Below are positions 9,173-18,168 of a stretch of DNA of 41,696 nucleotides, in pieces (positions within the stretch are counted from its first letter, which is position 1; each line of letters starts with the position of its first letter). The position numbers were made by a program, and so were the translations under genes. The stretch lies in the NCBI GenBank assembly GCA_016712275.1, contig JADJRI010000037.1, forward strand, positions 1 to 41,696, given 5' to 3'. Under the pieces are notes generated by a model. It ran no database searches. It saw only the letters and a program-made list of their open reading frames with translations, and was not told where the DNA came from. This DNA is from Planctomycetota bacterium. Lineage in GTDB: Bacteria > Planctomycetota > Phycisphaerae > UBA1845 > UTPLA1.

Positions 9173-11272
9173 TCAACTGCGAAACAGGTGCAAGGTTGCC
9201 ATTTCAAGAATCACACAGATTGAACAGGCGGTCGCCAGCCAGACCCAGACGGACTCAATACGATTCTCTTTGTCGGCCGCCGCGCGATAGCCGATCTCAC
9301 GTCCTCCGGCGAGCCGGTCTTTCATCGTCAACGAGTCCAGCGAACGAAGGTCGGACTCCTCGGCCGGCGCGGCGAAAGCAATGGTGCGATGAGTGCCGTC
9401 CTTGCCATAAATCGAAATGACACCTGGCCGATCGGGCGAATCCCACTTCCAAAGAGCTCCCGATTTGTCGCTGACGAATTCCCCGGCTTCGAGCGTTTTT
9501 CCATCGACACCTGCGACGCGAAGGTTGGTGATGCTTTGGCTGCCGATTACGAGGCGGGCGGAAAATGGCTCGCCGCAAGGGGCAGCCGGCTCGGGCCGTC
9601 GATGTTGTAGCAGGTCGTCGACAATTTCAGCGATCATCGGAACAAACCCCGGCGAAACCGGAAGATTCGATTGGGAAAGGTCGGCGTTGAGAATCGTGAG
9701 CACGCCGTCTCCGCATCGCGAGCGCACAAGGCACGCGTTGCCGTCTGCGTAGGACGCAATGACATCATCGGTAAGTCCTCGCTCCGCCCGCTGCGAAACA
9801 AGCGGTGCGCGAATGTGCAGCGAACGCACCAGCTCGGCGAGTCGATCGCCAAAAACCCGGAACGGTCCGCGATCGTTGCGTATCTCGGCCAGTGGCGAAT
9901 TGACTGCGACGCGCCCAGGAAGAGTGGGGGCAAATGTGACCGGAAGTTGCAGGTCGGCTCCCGTAGCATCGGCCAATAGTGCCAGATTTGTGGCATCTAC
10001 CGTTTCGCCGATCACGTAGAAGATCGGCTTGCCGCGTCGAAGCAAAGAAGCCAGCAGTTTGGTTGTTTCTTCGGAGAGTTTGCCGGGGTTGGCTACCACG
10101 ACCAAATCGATCGGCCCCAGTGTTTCTAGATCGAGCTGTTCGGCCGACAATCGCACGACGCGCACGGGGTTGCCGGCGCCGCGCTCCTTCGCCGGCATCA
10201 GGGCACGGTCGAGAAAATAACTCGCACAGGGATTGTTCTGGTCGATTTCCCGCGTCACCATACCATAGACTGGCGCGCGCTGCACCTGCACGGCAAACGG
10301 TCTCGAATCGTCAGCGGGAAGTGCATCCTCAGCATTGAGCAGTCGGGCTTCACCGCGCTGCCAGCCGTCGCTGGTTGGCGCGAGACTTGTGGAAACTGTG
10401 ATCCGGCTATCAGGCCCGCACAGAGCCCGAATTCGCTGAACATTATCACCCAGCGCAATTTGCACATCGAGGTCGCGCGGAATCGGCGAATAGTTGGCGA
10501 TCTCCACCTCGATCGGCAGATCGTGGCCCATTTCCGGCCGACGCTTTGGACCGACATTCAGCACTGCGATGTTGCCAAGCGCCGTCTTCGGCGAGACTGA
10601 TTCGATCTGAATCTTCACGTCCTTGGGCAGCACAGAAAAATCGGCCATTGAGAAGTTCGAACGCTGCAGGTCACTTACGATGACCAGTTCACGGCGCGCT
10701 TCCGGCGCGGCCGACGAACGAGCGAGAGAATCCGCCGCAGTCTTGAATGCCTCGTTCACATCGATTCGCTCTGGTTTCGGTGTCGCACGCGAAAGCTCAT
10801 CGCGAAGCGCAGCCACATTGGACGACGGGGCATCGAACACAGCGTGAGCGCTTGCACCGGCCAGAATCAGATTCACTCCCAGACCGCTGCGTCCTGTGAG
10901 ATAATCCGCCGCCACCGCGCGCGCCCGCTCAAACAGCTCAACGCCGCCGTGCCGCGCCGACATGCTTTGGCTTTGATCCACAATCACAACACGAACCGCG
11001 TCGCAATTGGAATCGGATTCGACCACTTGCTGCGCCCCAAAAAACGGCCGCGCAAACGCCGCACCGAGAAGCGCAATGGCCAGAACCCGTAGTGATAAAA
11101 TAAGAACATCCCGCAATCGGCTCCGCGCCCGGCGATGGTGAATCACTTCAAGCACGAATCGGATCGTCGAATAGAAGAATGGAGTCGGACGCGGGCGTGT
11201 GAGCTTATGAATTACGATCGGCAAGCCCAATGCCGCGATGCCCGCTACGATGGCCCAAGGGTGAAGAAACAT
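9173..11272 (-). CDS. BatA-like (aerotolerance N-terminal) membrane protein
   Basis: The N-terminus MFLHPWAIVAGIAALGLPIVIHKLTR and the following ARSRLRDVLILSLRVLAIALLGAAFARPF are the BatA/DUF4381-type double helix. A VWA-like domain follows with VVIVDQSQSM (DxSxS variant), then beta-rich domains and a C-terminal helix (VWLATACSICVILEMATLHL). ATG 11272 is chosen because GAGACGAGAAGAG precedes it and family members start with MFLHP; a GTG at 11302 would add ten residues. The gene ends in overlap with the VWA gene. The two membrane VWA proteins, DUF58 and MoxR form the usual set. Family members were first linked to aerotolerance in Bacteroides; general function remains uncertain. Confidence 0.88.
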   Translation of the reverse strand: MFLHPWAIVAGIAALGLPIVIHKLTRPRPTPFFYSTIRFVLEVIHHRRARSRLRDVLILSLRVLAIALLGAAFARPFFGAQQVVESDSNCDAVRVVIVDQSQSMSARHGGVELFERARAVAADYLTGRSGLGVNLILAGASAHAVFDAPSSNVAALRDELSRATPKPERIDVNEAFKTAADSLARSSAAPEARRELVIVSDLQRSNFSMADFSVLPKDVKIQIESVSPKTALGNIAVLNVGPKRRPEMGHDLPIEVEIANYSPIPRDLDVQIALGDNVQRIRALCGPDSRITVSTSLAPTSDGWQRGEARLLNAEDALPADDSRPFAVQVQRAPVYGMVTREIDQNNPCASYFLDRALMPAKERGAGNPVRVVRLSAEQLDLETLGPIDLVVVANPGKLSEETTKLLASLLRRGKPIFYVIGETVDATNLALLADATGADLQLPVTFAPTLPGRVAVNSPLAEIRNDRGPFRVFGDRLAELVRSLHIRAPLVSQRAERGLTDDVIASYADGNACLVRSRCGDGVLTILNADLSQSNLPVSPGFVPMIAEIVDDLLQHRRPEPAAPCGEPFSARLVIGSQSITNLRVAGVDGKTLEAGEFVSDKSGALWKWDSPDRPGVISIYGKDGTHRTIAFAAPAEESDLRSLDSLTMKDRLAGGREIGYRAAADKENRIESVWVWLATACSICVILEMATLHLFRS

Positions 11273-11314
11273 CTCTTCTCGTCTCCGGTTACGAGTCGGC
11301 ACGCACGGACGAAT

Positions 11315-11698
11315 TCAACCGGCGCGCTCCACGAGAAACCCTCCAAGTGTCTGCAAATAGGGCACGGTTGTTGATACCCGTCGATATATACAGCCACTCG
11401 CCAATGAAAGAGCTCGCACCGACGCGGCAAAGTCGTCAAATCGCTTCGCGTATTGTCTCGCAATTTCGGCCGGGGAGCAGTCGATTCGGCCCTCGTTCTC
11501 CAAGCCTTCGAATCGAAACGCCAATCCTCGCGGCAGTCGCTCCTCTTCCGGGTGAACCAGAGTGATCGCAATAACAGACCAGTTGCGATGGCGAAAAAGG
11601 CGTAGCGAAGCGAATACCTCTTCCAGATTCTCCACCAGAAAATCGCTCAGAATCATCAGTACGCCACGGCGCCGTGATCGCTCGAACACCGTTCGCAA
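11315..11698 (-). CDS. DUF58 protein, C-terminal part (frame-shifted)
   Basis: The stretch LRTVFERSRRRGVLMILSDFL and the following HRNWSVIAITLVHPEEERLP are the second half of the DUF58 (VWA-like) domain. The visible ATG start at 11698 is internal: restoring one G in the GAGGG run at 11700-11702 joins it to DWPRG of the upstream frame. The rest (ARQYAKRFDDFAASVRALSLASGC, YRRVSTTVPYLQTLGGFLVER) matches the usual C-terminus, in which a second strand-helix unit closes the fold. The stop at 11315 is 42 bases before the BatA start. Confidence 0.8.
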   Translation of the reverse strand: MRTVFERSRRRGVLMILSDFLVENLEEVFASLRLFRHRNWSVIAITLVHPEEERLPRGLAFRFEGLENEGRIDCSPAEIARQYAKRFDDFAASVRALSLASGCIYRRVSTTVPYLQTLGGFLVERAG

Positions 11699-12219
11699 AC
11701 CCTCGGCCAGTCCTGGTTTCCAGTCGATTGGATCGACTCTACCGCGCTCTGCACTGCCGTAACGTGAATCGACGTGCCGCCTGGCGCGATATATTGCCTC
11801 AGCGTCTCGTCGATCACTGCCACGCCCACCTGATCTTGCTGCTTAGCGATCACATGGCTCAGCGCCGTGGCAAAATATTGTGCGTATTCGAGCTTGGATC
11901 CAACCGGCCGGTCTTCGCCGAAGCGCATGGAATTACTTGCATCGATCACCGCAGTGCAGACGAGATTCGTCTCGTCCTGGCACAGCCGAAGATAACTGCG
12001 TCCGGTGCGACCGAGTACCTTCCAATCAAGCCGTCGCAGATCGTCGCCTTCGGTGTACTCACGGTAATCCACGAATTCGCCTGCGCCACCCAATTGCCGT
12101 GACCGATGACGGCCGCTGTACGAACCTTCGACCCGATTCTTCGTCGAAAAACGCAGGTGCTCCAACGCGGCCAGCGCGCGTAGATCGAGAAATCGGCTTT
12201 GTCCGTCGGTGGCTGTCAT
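11656..12219 (-). CDS. DUF58 protein, N-terminal part
   Basis: The protein begins MTATDGQSRFLDLRALAALEHLRF and has the DUF58 hallmarks GRHRSRQLGGAGEFVDYREY, then GDDLRRLDWKVLGRTGR, followed by the VWA-like VIDASNSM. The last correct residues are QSTGNQDWPR; the remaining 14 residues (VCERCSSDHGAVAY) are out of frame. Joined with 11315-11698 it gives a protein of about 300 residues, the normal length. ATG 12219 overlaps the moxR stop as ATGA. DUF58 proteins are the standard partners of MoxR ATPases. Confidence 0.85.
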   Translation of the reverse strand: MTATDGQSRFLDLRALAALEHLRFSTKNRVEGSYSGRHRSRQLGGAGEFVDYREYTEGDDLRRLDWKVLGRTGRSYLRLCQDETNLVCTAVIDASNSMRFGEDRPVGSKLEYAQYFATALSHVIAKQQDQVGVAVIDETLRQYIAPGGTSIHVTAVQSAVESIQSTGNQDWPRVCERCSSDHGAVAY

Positions 12220-13220
12220 GCCGGCGTCGTCTCCAGCAGATGTCGCACGACGTGTTCTGCGGTGACGCCATCGCCAATCGCGCGATGATTAACGATGATC
12301 CGGTGTCGCAACACGGGCATCGCCACAAATCGCACATCCTCCGTCGTCGGGGCGGGCCGGTTCTCCAGCAGCGCATGCGCCATCGACGCCCAGACCAGAT
12401 TCTGCGCACCGCGTGGCCCTGCGCCCCAGGCGACATAATTGTTTACGTAGTCAGTGGCGCGCTCGTCGCCAGGCCTGCTCGATCCGCAAACGAGCACGGC
12501 ATAAGCCGCGACCGATTGCGGCACCGGCACCGATTGGATGAGCTTACGCAACTCAAGAAAATCGCTTCGTTGAAACTGCGGCTTTGGTAGTGCCGGAACG
12601 CCGGCTGTTGTGCTAAGCACAATCTGCTCTTCTTGTGCGGGCGTAGGGTAGCCGATGCGGATTTCCATCATGAATCGATCGAGCTGCGCCTCGGGCAGCG
12701 GATAGGTTCCCTCCTGCTCGATTGGGTTCTGTGTCGCCACGACGATAAGCGGCTCGCCGAGCGCATGTGTTTGGCCGCCGACGGTAACATGCCGCTCGGC
12801 CATCGCCTCCAATAACGCCGACTGCGTCTTCGGCGCGGCGCGATTGATCTCATCGGCCAGTACAAGGTTGGCGAAGATCGGCCCTTGGCGAAACACCATG
12901 CGCGGCGCGCCGGAGTCAGCCTCGCGTCCGAGCAATTCGTAGCCGGTGATGTCTGAGGGCATGAGATCGGGTGTAAACTGAATTCGCCGGAAATCCCAGT
13001 CGAATGAGGAGGCCAGCGCCTTCACCATAAGCGTCTTCGCAAGCCCGGGCACGCCGACCAGCAGCGCGTGTGAGCCGGTCAGCGCACAGGTGAGAAGCTG
13101 GTCCATCACCTGATCCTGCCCGATGATTACGTGATGGAGATTCGTGCGAATCGCGCCGACGCGCTGAGCGAACACACGAACCTGTTCCTGCGCCGAGTGT
13201 CGATCGTGGAGGTCGCTCAT
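12216..13220 (-). CDS. moxR: MoxR-family AAA+ ATPase
   Basis: The 334-residue protein has all main AAA+ motifs: Walker A-like VGVPGLAKT, Walker B LVLADEINRA, the sensor segment VVATQNPIEQEGTYPLPEAQLDRF, and the lid domain with YVAWGAGPRGAQNLVWA. The Walker A ends in AKT instead of GKT, which is common in this family. ATG 13220 is preferred over a longer frame because GAGGG lies a few bases before it and the family starts near here. It is the first gene of the operon. MoxR proteins are chaperone-like ATPases that act on VWA-domain proteins; the two VWA proteins and DUF58 downstream are the likely partners. Confidence 0.93.
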   Translation of the reverse strand: MSDLHDRHSAQEQVRVFAQRVGAIRTNLHHVIIGQDQVMDQLLTCALTGSHALLVGVPGLAKTLMVKALASSFDWDFRRIQFTPDLMPSDITGYELLGREADSGAPRMVFRQGPIFANLVLADEINRAAPKTQSALLEAMAERHVTVGGQTHALGEPLIVVATQNPIEQEGTYPLPEAQLDRFMMEIRIGYPTPAQEEQIVLSTTAGVPALPKPQFQRSDFLELRKLIQSVPVPQSVAAYAVLVCGSSRPGDERATDYVNNYVAWGAGPRGAQNLVWASMAHALLENRPAPTTEDVRFVAMPVLRHRIIVNHRAIGDGVTAEHVVRHLLETTPA

Positions 13221-13648
13221 AAGAACCCTCGTGCGTAAGGTGTTTCTGATTTTGCTGACGCTGCGTTCCGATGTCCTTTTCGGCCGGCCTTGCGCCTCCT
13301 GCCGCCCGCAGAAGCGCATTGTGTCCTCAGGTTGGACTATTCAACGGAATACCCTCCAGCCGCTTACCAAATTGCGTCGGGTTTATTGCCTCTCCGCCAG
13401 CCCGACTGCAAGGGATTATACCCACTCACAACGTGTACGCGGCAAGATTCTGCCGCGTTCAACAAAATTTTCAAAAGTTTTCCACGAAATGGTTTGTGGA
13501 ATTCCGCCTGTGAAGTCTTTTGCCTGCGGTGTTTGAATACAAATTGATTACGACTGATCCTTTGCCTCGGCACCACCGCACTCGACCTAATTCGGGATAA
13601 TCACGCGCCTATATGTCCATGATGCAAAACCCGTTATGGTCATTTTCT
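13221..13648. other. Intergenic region upstream of moxR
   Basis: No convincing gene is seen in these 428 bases. The operon promoter should lie in the right-hand part of the 13,221-13,480 stretch on the minus strand, but I cannot pick a clear -35/-10 pair. The region contains an 8-bp stem-loop at 13,437-13,458, an AT-rich patch (13,461-13,480) and a short 6-bp inverted repeat (TTCCAC/GTGGAA) at 13,480-13,501. Confidence 0.6.
13437..13458. promoter_or_regulatory. 8-bp GC-rich stem-loop
   Basis: The arms ACGCGGCA and TGCCGCGT are perfectly complementary around a 6-base loop (AGATTC). On the plus strand an A/T-rich stretch starts five bases later, but there is no immediate T run, so it is a weak terminator candidate. 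An operator in front of the moxR operon is the alternative. Confidence 0.35.
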
Positions 13649-13992
13649 TCATTCGCCCAGCATCGCGTCGACAATCAATTGTACATCTTTGCCGTCGGCT
13701 GTTTCGTCGGCATTCATGTCGGCGCGGGCGTGCGGCCGGGGTCGGTGTCGAGGCCGAGCAGGACATTGACAAACAAGGGCACATCGTCCGAGTCGATGTC
13801 GCCATCGGCGTCCATGTCCCCCGGCTGCGGAATGCCGATCGAAAGGCCCATCAATTCGATCGAACTCCATGCCAACTCGCCCCGGCCATACGATGCCACG
13901 CCGGTGGCGCTCGGTGACAGGCCGAACTGGAAGACAGGCCGGTCGTCGGAACGGGGACTGGCTACGGCGTAGAGAGCCAGGGCAATCTGCAT
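13649..13992 (-). pseudogene. Dockerin-like tail of a truncated exported protein
   Basis: The minus strand encodes VFQFGLSPSATGVASYGRGE, then a calcium-binding repeat GDMDADGDIDSDDVPLFV and, after a one-base break in a run of four at 13,738-13,741, a second repeat ADMNADETADGKDVQLIVDAML with a stop at 13,649. Paired DxDxDGxxDxxD repeats at the C-terminus are typical of planctomycete exported proteins, where they may act as calcium-dependent anchors. The N-terminal part is absent: the frame meets the head of an opposite-strand gene at about 13,950-13,990. It is a gene remnant or a mis-joined piece. Confidence 0.6.
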
Positions 13993-14754
13993 GTGGTGGG
14001 TAGCGCGGAGATTGAAGGCACGACCATGACAAACGCGCTACAGGTCGATAACGATGCACAAATTGACGGCAATCTGACGGCCGGTTTTGTCGTTACCGCC
14101 TCGAGCCTTCATGCGCTTGGCAATTCGCAGGTCGATGGAAGCATGACGGCGAATCTTGCGGTCAACGCGGGATCGCTTGCCGTTGCGGGCAATGCACAGA
14201 TCAATGGAAACTTGACTGTCAGCGGCACCGTCAGCAAAGGTGGCGGATCTTTTCGGATCGACCATCCGCTCGATCCTGAAAACAAGTATCTCTACCATTC
14301 GTTCGTCGAGTCGCCGGACATGATGAATATTTACAACGGCAATGTCGTGACCGACGAGGACGGCCGTGCCATCATTGAATTGCCGGATTGGTTCGAGGCG
14401 CTCAACAGCGACTTTCGGTATCAACTGACGGTGATCGGCACTTTTGCACAGGCGATCGTTGCGGAAAAAATTCACAACGGCCGGTTTCTGATTCGCACGG
14501 ATGTGCCCAACGTCGAAGTGTCATGGCAAGTGACAGGAATTCGGCACGACCCTTGGGCCGCGCAGAATCGCATTCCGGTAGAAGAATGGAAACCGGTTCA
14601 GCAGCGAGGAAGCGTGTCGAGGTTTGTGCCGGTTGGCGATTGTTCAACGTGCAATCGTCCGCGAAGAGTCTCGGTACGATCATGCGGTCATTCATTCGGA
14701 TGCCCCAGCGTATCACCGGGCAAGTGTACTGGGTGCCCTTGGGCGGACCACTGA
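13993..14754 (+). CDS. Beta-repeat exported protein fragment
   Basis: The frame is open from a TGA at 13,915-13,917 and reads GTGYGVESQGNLHVVGSAE before the first usual start, GTG 13,993, so the 5' end is probably missing. Four degenerate repeats (DNDAQIDGNLTAG, GNSQVDGSMTANL, GNAQINGNLTVSG) resemble a beta-solenoid. A conserved globular domain follows: FRIDHPLDPENKYLYHSFVE, MMNIYNGNVVTDEDGRAIIEL, WFEALNSDFRYQLTVIG, VSWQVTGIRHDPWA. This pattern recurs in large planctomycete proteins of unknown function. The final 45 residues are Cys- and Arg-rich and probably out of frame. I cannot assign a function. Confidence 0.55.
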   Translation: MVGSAEIEGTTMTNALQVDNDAQIDGNLTAGFVVTASSLHALGNSQVDGSMTANLAVNAGSLAVAGNAQINGNLTVSGTVSKGGGSFRIDHPLDPENKYLYHSFVESPDMMNIYNGNVVTDEDGRAIIELPDWFEALNSDFRYQLTVIGTFAQAIVAEKIHNGRFLIRTDVPNVEVSWQVTGIRHDPWAAQNRIPVEEWKPVQQRGSVSRFVPVGDCSTCNRPRRVSVRSCGHSFGCPSVSPGKCTGCPWADH

Positions 14755-14837
14755 TCATCGCTTGTTCGGTCGCATCGTTGGCATTCTGGCTGGCCATGCC
14801 AGAGCGCGAGTGTGACGCCTTGATGGAGCCGACGTGA
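14682..14837 (+). CDS. Possible small membrane protein
   Basis: ATG 14,682 opens a 51-residue frame with one hydrophobic segment (VPLGGPLIIACSVASLAFWLAM). Its TGA overlaps the ATG of the next gene as TGATG, which favours a real coupled pair. There is no good ribosome site, and it overlaps the doubtful end of the preceding frame, so the call is tentative. Confidence 0.35.
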   Translation: MRSFIRMPQRITGQVYWVPLGGPLIIACSVASLAFWLAMPERECDALMEPT

Positions 14838-15285
14838 TGAAGGCGAGAATCCGTCATCGCCGGATTGCGTTCACCATGTGGGCGGTTTCGCTTCTCGCCG
14901 TTTCTTTCGCTGCCTTCACATACTGGTTTCCGTTTGGCCAATCGGTTCAGTATCGCCAGATGTGGTTTGTCAACGGGGTTCTAATCTTCTCGACCTTCCC
15001 ATTTCCGCCCGAAACACAAGAGGGTTGGATATCAATGGCCGGGAAATCATCTGGCCTGAATCTTGGAGTGAATTGTCGGAAGAGCTGTTTGCTTTTGAGA
15101 TTGATCGAAACTTCGCCAGGCTATCCTTTTCGTCGCCTTCGCTGCTCATGTTGTTGGTTACTTCGATTCTGTTGTGGCGACCGATTCCAAAGCGGAAGGG
15201 ATGTTGCACGAATTGTGGATACGATTTGACGGGCAACGTCAGCGGGATTTGTTCGGAGTGCGGATCGGCGCGCCAATCTAACTGA
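14837..15285 (+). pseudogene. Membrane protein with C-terminal zinc ribbon (frame-shifted)
   Basis: The first frame gives a basic N-terminus and a membrane helix (FTMWAVSLLAVSFAAFTYWF). It reads TFPFPPETQEG and then loses frame at the GGG of 15,022-15,024; adding one G joins it to LDINGREIIWPESWSELSEE of the second frame. That frame has another helix (SPSLLMLLVTSILLW) and ends with KRKGCCTNCGYDLTGNVSG followed by ICSECGSARQSN. The CxxCGYDL-CxxCG ribbon at the very C-terminus is a recurrent signature of small planctomycete membrane proteins of unknown function. Total length is about 150 residues. Confidence 0.7.
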
Positions 15286-15360
15286 GAAGATCAATTCAAT
15301 GAACGCGAAAACGTCGGCATCGAGCAGAAGTTCATCGCTATTCCTGTATTAACTGAACGA

Positions 15361-16065
15361 TCATATCCAAACAATCCCCGGCGTCGAATCTTGACTCACC
15401 ATCGCCCGGCCCAGCCCCATGACCGCCGCCACGATCCCGTCAATCCGGTCGGTCGATTTCTTCTTCGATGGCTTCAGATTGCCGGCTGCATCGGTCTCAA
15501 CCGAGACATGTGATGCCATCCAGCGAAGAATGGGGTGGTTTCCGTGGCGAAGTTTGCCGCACAGCACGAGCTTTTCAAGTTCCTTGGTCGGCGCTGTCAT
15601 GTCCTTGAACCCCTGCCCGAAGGTCATGATATTGATGCCGTCGCTTTGAAGCTGAAGTGCCAATTGGGTGGCGTTCCAGGGATCGACGGCGATCTCGCGG
15701 ATATCGAATCGCTGCTTGAGTTCGCCGATGCGCATCCGAATGCGGTCATAATCGACCACGTTGCCGGGCGTGAGTTCGAGTAATCCCTGCCGTGCCCATG
15801 TCTCGTAGGGCACCCGGTCGCGCCGCTCGCGCTTGCGGGCATTCTCCTCGGGAGCCCAGAACTTGGGCAGCACGGCGTAGCCGCCATCGGACTCCTTGAA
15901 AAGCATCACAAAGGCGCTGAGATCGGTGGTGGTGGAGAGATCGAGCCCGGCATGGCACTCCCGGCCATGGAATGTGGCCTCATCGATTGGGGATTGGCCG
16001 CATTTGTCCCACGATTCGAGTGTCAGCCAGCGAACCTCCTGCTGGGTCTTCATATTCAAGTGCAA
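15361..16065 (-). CDS. Terminase large subunit, nuclease part (frame-shifted)
   Basis: This frame holds the C-terminal RNase H-like nuclease domain: HAGLDLSTTTDLSAFVML supplies the first acidic residues, EIAVDPWNATQLALQLQ the middle element, and STDRIDGIVAAVMGLGRA the last Asp. The apparent start (MHLNMKTQQEVRW) is internal. In the same frame upstream lies ETPTYENTFKRL, which follows CKR of the ATPase frame when a GC dinucleotide is restored near 16,103-16,106. TerL cuts concatemeric DNA during phage packaging. Downstream, where portal and capsid genes would normally follow, the sequence runs into a host-like zinc-ribbon gene on the other strand. Confidence 0.85.
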   Translation of the reverse strand: MHLNMKTQQEVRWLTLESWDKCGQSPIDEATFHGRECHAGLDLSTTTDLSAFVMLFKESDGGYAVLPKFWAPEENARKRERRDRVPYETWARQGLLELTPGNVVDYDRIRMRIGELKQRFDIREIAVDPWNATQLALQLQSDGINIMTFGQGFKDMTAPTKELEKLVLCGKLRHGNHPILRWMASHVSVETDAAGNLKPSKKKSTDRIDGIVAAVMGLGRAMVSQDSTPGIVWI

Positions 16066-17053
16066 TCGCTTGAAGGTGTTCTCGTAGGTCGGCGTCTCCT
16101 GTGCGCTTGCACTCCCGTTCGAGGTATTCGAGGCTCACCGAGATGCCGAGGTTCGGGTTGGCCTTGGCCCAGACCTCCGGGCTCGTCCAATCATCCGTCA
16201 CCTTGGCTTCATAGATCACCGGCAGGAAAGCCGCATCTTCGATCACCCCATCCCGCACCTTGCAGGCATAGTCATACTTCTCATTGCAGATCGACTCCCG
16301 GTCGAAGTCGGCTGTCGTGATATAGATGATCAAGGGCTGGCGTCGCGCGCCGGTGGAGGTGGTGAGCACATCGACCAGTTCCCGGTCCGGCTGGGCATGA
16401 AGCTCGTCGATGATGACCCCATGCGCATTGACGCCATGCTTGGTATAAGCCTCGGCACTGACTACCTTCAAGGCACTCCCCGTGGCATCCACCACGATGG
16501 AATGGGTGTAAATCTTGGCTCGTCTGTTCAGTTCCGGCTCTTCCAAGACCATCGTCTTGGCGGCATTGAAGACCAGTCTCGCCTGCTCGCGATCTGCTGC
16601 TGCGCAATAGACATGGGCCGCGGGTTCGCCATCGGCGAAGGTGAGCAGGTTCCCGAGTCCACCGGCCATTTCGCTCTTCCCGCACTTGCGGGGCACATAG
16701 ATGAAGGCTTCCCGATACCTTCGACGGCCATCAGGCCGCTTCCAGCCGAAGAGATTAGCGACAATCGCCGCCTGCCAGGGTTGAAGCACAAAGGGATGGC
16801 CGCGCCATTCACCGGCCGTGAAGGTCAGACATTCCTGAAAGAAGTCGATGGCCCGCTGGGCGCTCTTCGCATCAAAGCAGCAGGTGCCGGCCGAGAGGAA
16901 GGGGTCATAGCCGGGGACCAGCAGGATGGCTTCCGCGACCGACAGGCGCTTGGGTTTGGCCTTCTTCGGCTGTTTGGGGATGGAATCCAGCAGCCGGGCC
17001 GGAGATGCGCGGCGCTTCGAGGGTGATGGAGATGCCGACCTCGAAGTTGCCAC
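15980..17053 (-). CDS. Terminase large subunit, ATPase part
   Basis: The N-terminal domain is a packaging ATPase: FVLQPWQAAIVANLFGW, Walker A-like VPRKCGKSE, Walker B VIIDELHAQ, and the coupling motif IIYITTADFD. The last correct residues are SLEYLERECKR; the following 30 residues are out of frame. With 15,361-16,065 the total is about 560 residues, the normal TerL size. GTG 17,053 starts two bases from the TerS stop. The basic, proline-rich N-terminus (KRRASPARLLDSIPKQPKK) is longer than usual. Confidence 0.88.
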   Translation of the reverse strand: MATSRSASPSPSKRRASPARLLDSIPKQPKKAKPKRLSVAEAILLVPGYDPFLSAGTCCFDAKSAQRAIDFFQECLTFTAGEWRGHPFVLQPWQAAIVANLFGWKRPDGRRRYREAFIYVPRKCGKSEMAGGLGNLLTFADGEPAAHVYCAAADREQARLVFNAAKTMVLEEPELNRRAKIYTHSIVVDATGSALKVVSAEAYTKHGVNAHGVIIDELHAQPDRELVDVLTTSTGARRQPLIIYITTADFDRESICNEKYDYACKVRDGVIEDAAFLPVIYEAKVTDDWTSPEVWAKANPNLGISVSLEYLERECKRTGDADLREHLQAIALEYEDPAGGSLADTRIVGQMRPIPNR

Positions 17054-17054
17054 A

Positions 17055-17543
17055 TCACCCCACCTCGAAGAACCGCGACTTGTCGGAATTCGTTTCGGCC
17101 GTGCCGTTTTGCAACTGGATGCGGCTGCGCGCCGAGGGCGTCATGCCGAACTCCTGTTCGAGCCGAGTAAGCTGCTGGGCCAGCTTCATGGCGATCGACA
17201 CCTGCGGGAATTGCATGAGACACTTGATCTTGCCGTCCTCGGCCTTGAGCGGATACACATCGCCGTTCTTCGTAATGAACTCTTCGGCCTTCTTCCAGCG
17301 TGTCCACAACCGGCAATACCGCCCCAGCGCATTGGCATCGATCCTGGTCAGGATGCCCATCGCAGACAGGAGCGGCACGATCTGCTCCCATGCCGCTTGA
17401 CCCTCCGAATCCAGCCAGTCCGGGCACTCCGGCAGGCCCGCCGGACCCCGGACCTCGGCCTTTTCCCGCTTCTTGGTGACCAGCGTGGAGCCGCGAAGTT
17501 TCAGGATGGGAGTGGGTGTGGGTGATGGTCCTCTGCGACCCAT
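17055..17543 (-). CDS. Phage terminase small subunit, P27 family
   Basis: The 162-residue protein begins MGRRGPSPTPT, the usual P27-family start, followed by LRGSTLVTKKREKAEVRGPA, PDWLDSEGQAAWEQIVPLL and DANALGRYCRLWTRWKKAEE. The C-terminal helical part (QLTRLEQEFGMTPSARSRI) is the family signature. TerS binds the packaging site and hands DNA to TerL, whose gene follows directly. It lies in the standard order HNH-TerS-TerL on the minus strand. Confidence 0.9.
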   Translation of the reverse strand: MGRRGPSPTPTPILKLRGSTLVTKKREKAEVRGPAGLPECPDWLDSEGQAAWEQIVPLLSAMGILTRIDANALGRYCRLWTRWKKAEEFITKNGDVYPLKAEDGKIKCLMQFPQVSIAMKLAQQLTRLEQEFGMTPSARSRIQLQNGTAETNSDKSRFFEVG

Positions 17544-17592
17544 GTATTGACCTCAAAACCGCGTTTTTGATACCGCCAGGGCCGATACCCCC

Positions 17593-18168
17593 CTATACCA
17601 AAACCCTCGAAAACGTGCGTCTGGTGGCGATTTGGTCCGCGCTCGAAATAGTGCCAAAATAATGCCACCGGCCGGTCATCGGAATGGCACTATCCAACCG
17701 CGTGTTTATGCCTTGTTTTAAGCTATTTCCTAATGATGCGACGTACGACACATCGTGCCGCACTAACGGCATTTTGGTGACAGAGACATTGCACTGAGAA
17801 TGCGGTGACGCCAACACGGCACGGCTATTCGATCCTGCCGTGCCTGATGTATGGCACTCCTTCTTCGCGTGCCCGAAGCCGCCGTCATACAAGCAAGTCT
17901 TCTTTGAGTGACATCGGGCACAGATCGCGGACAGATTGGCCACGTCATCGGTACCACCACGGCTGCGGGGAACCACGTGATCGACGTGTTCTGAAGGCAC
18001 GACAACAGCACCGTGATCGCCGAACGGGTTCTCGCAGATCGGGTGCTCAGCCAGAAACGCCTTGGCGATCTTCTCCCAACGACGACCGTAGCCACGGGCA
18101 TGGGCGGACTGTCGCTGGACCGCTGGCAGCGGGCGAAAGGGCTGGGCTCTCGGTGGGCGCGTGGGCAT
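17593..18168 (-). CDS. HNH endonuclease
   Basis: Residues 20-100 contain the HNH fold: GYGRRWEKIAKAFLAEHPIC, then HVDHVVPRSRGGTDDVANLS and AICARCHSKKT, giving the His-Asp-His and Asn residues and paired Cys for zinc. ATG 18,168 (MPTRPPRAQPFR) is chosen because it matches the usual start; a longer frame begins at 18,237. Phage HNH proteins next to terminases take part in DNA packaging cleavage. About 70 residues after KKTCLYDGGFGH look unrelated to the family and may come from a lost stop or frame error. The region 17,593-17,800 is richer in A/T than the domain. Confidence 0.82.
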   Translation of the reverse strand: MPTRPPRAQPFRPLPAVQRQSAHARGYGRRWEKIAKAFLAEHPICENPFGDHGAVVVPSEHVDHVVPRSRGGTDDVANLSAICARCHSKKTCLYDGGFGHAKKECHTSGTAGSNSRAVLASPHSQCNVSVTKMPLVRHDVSYVASLGNSLKQGINTRLDSAIPMTGRWHYFGTISSADQIATRRTFSRVLV

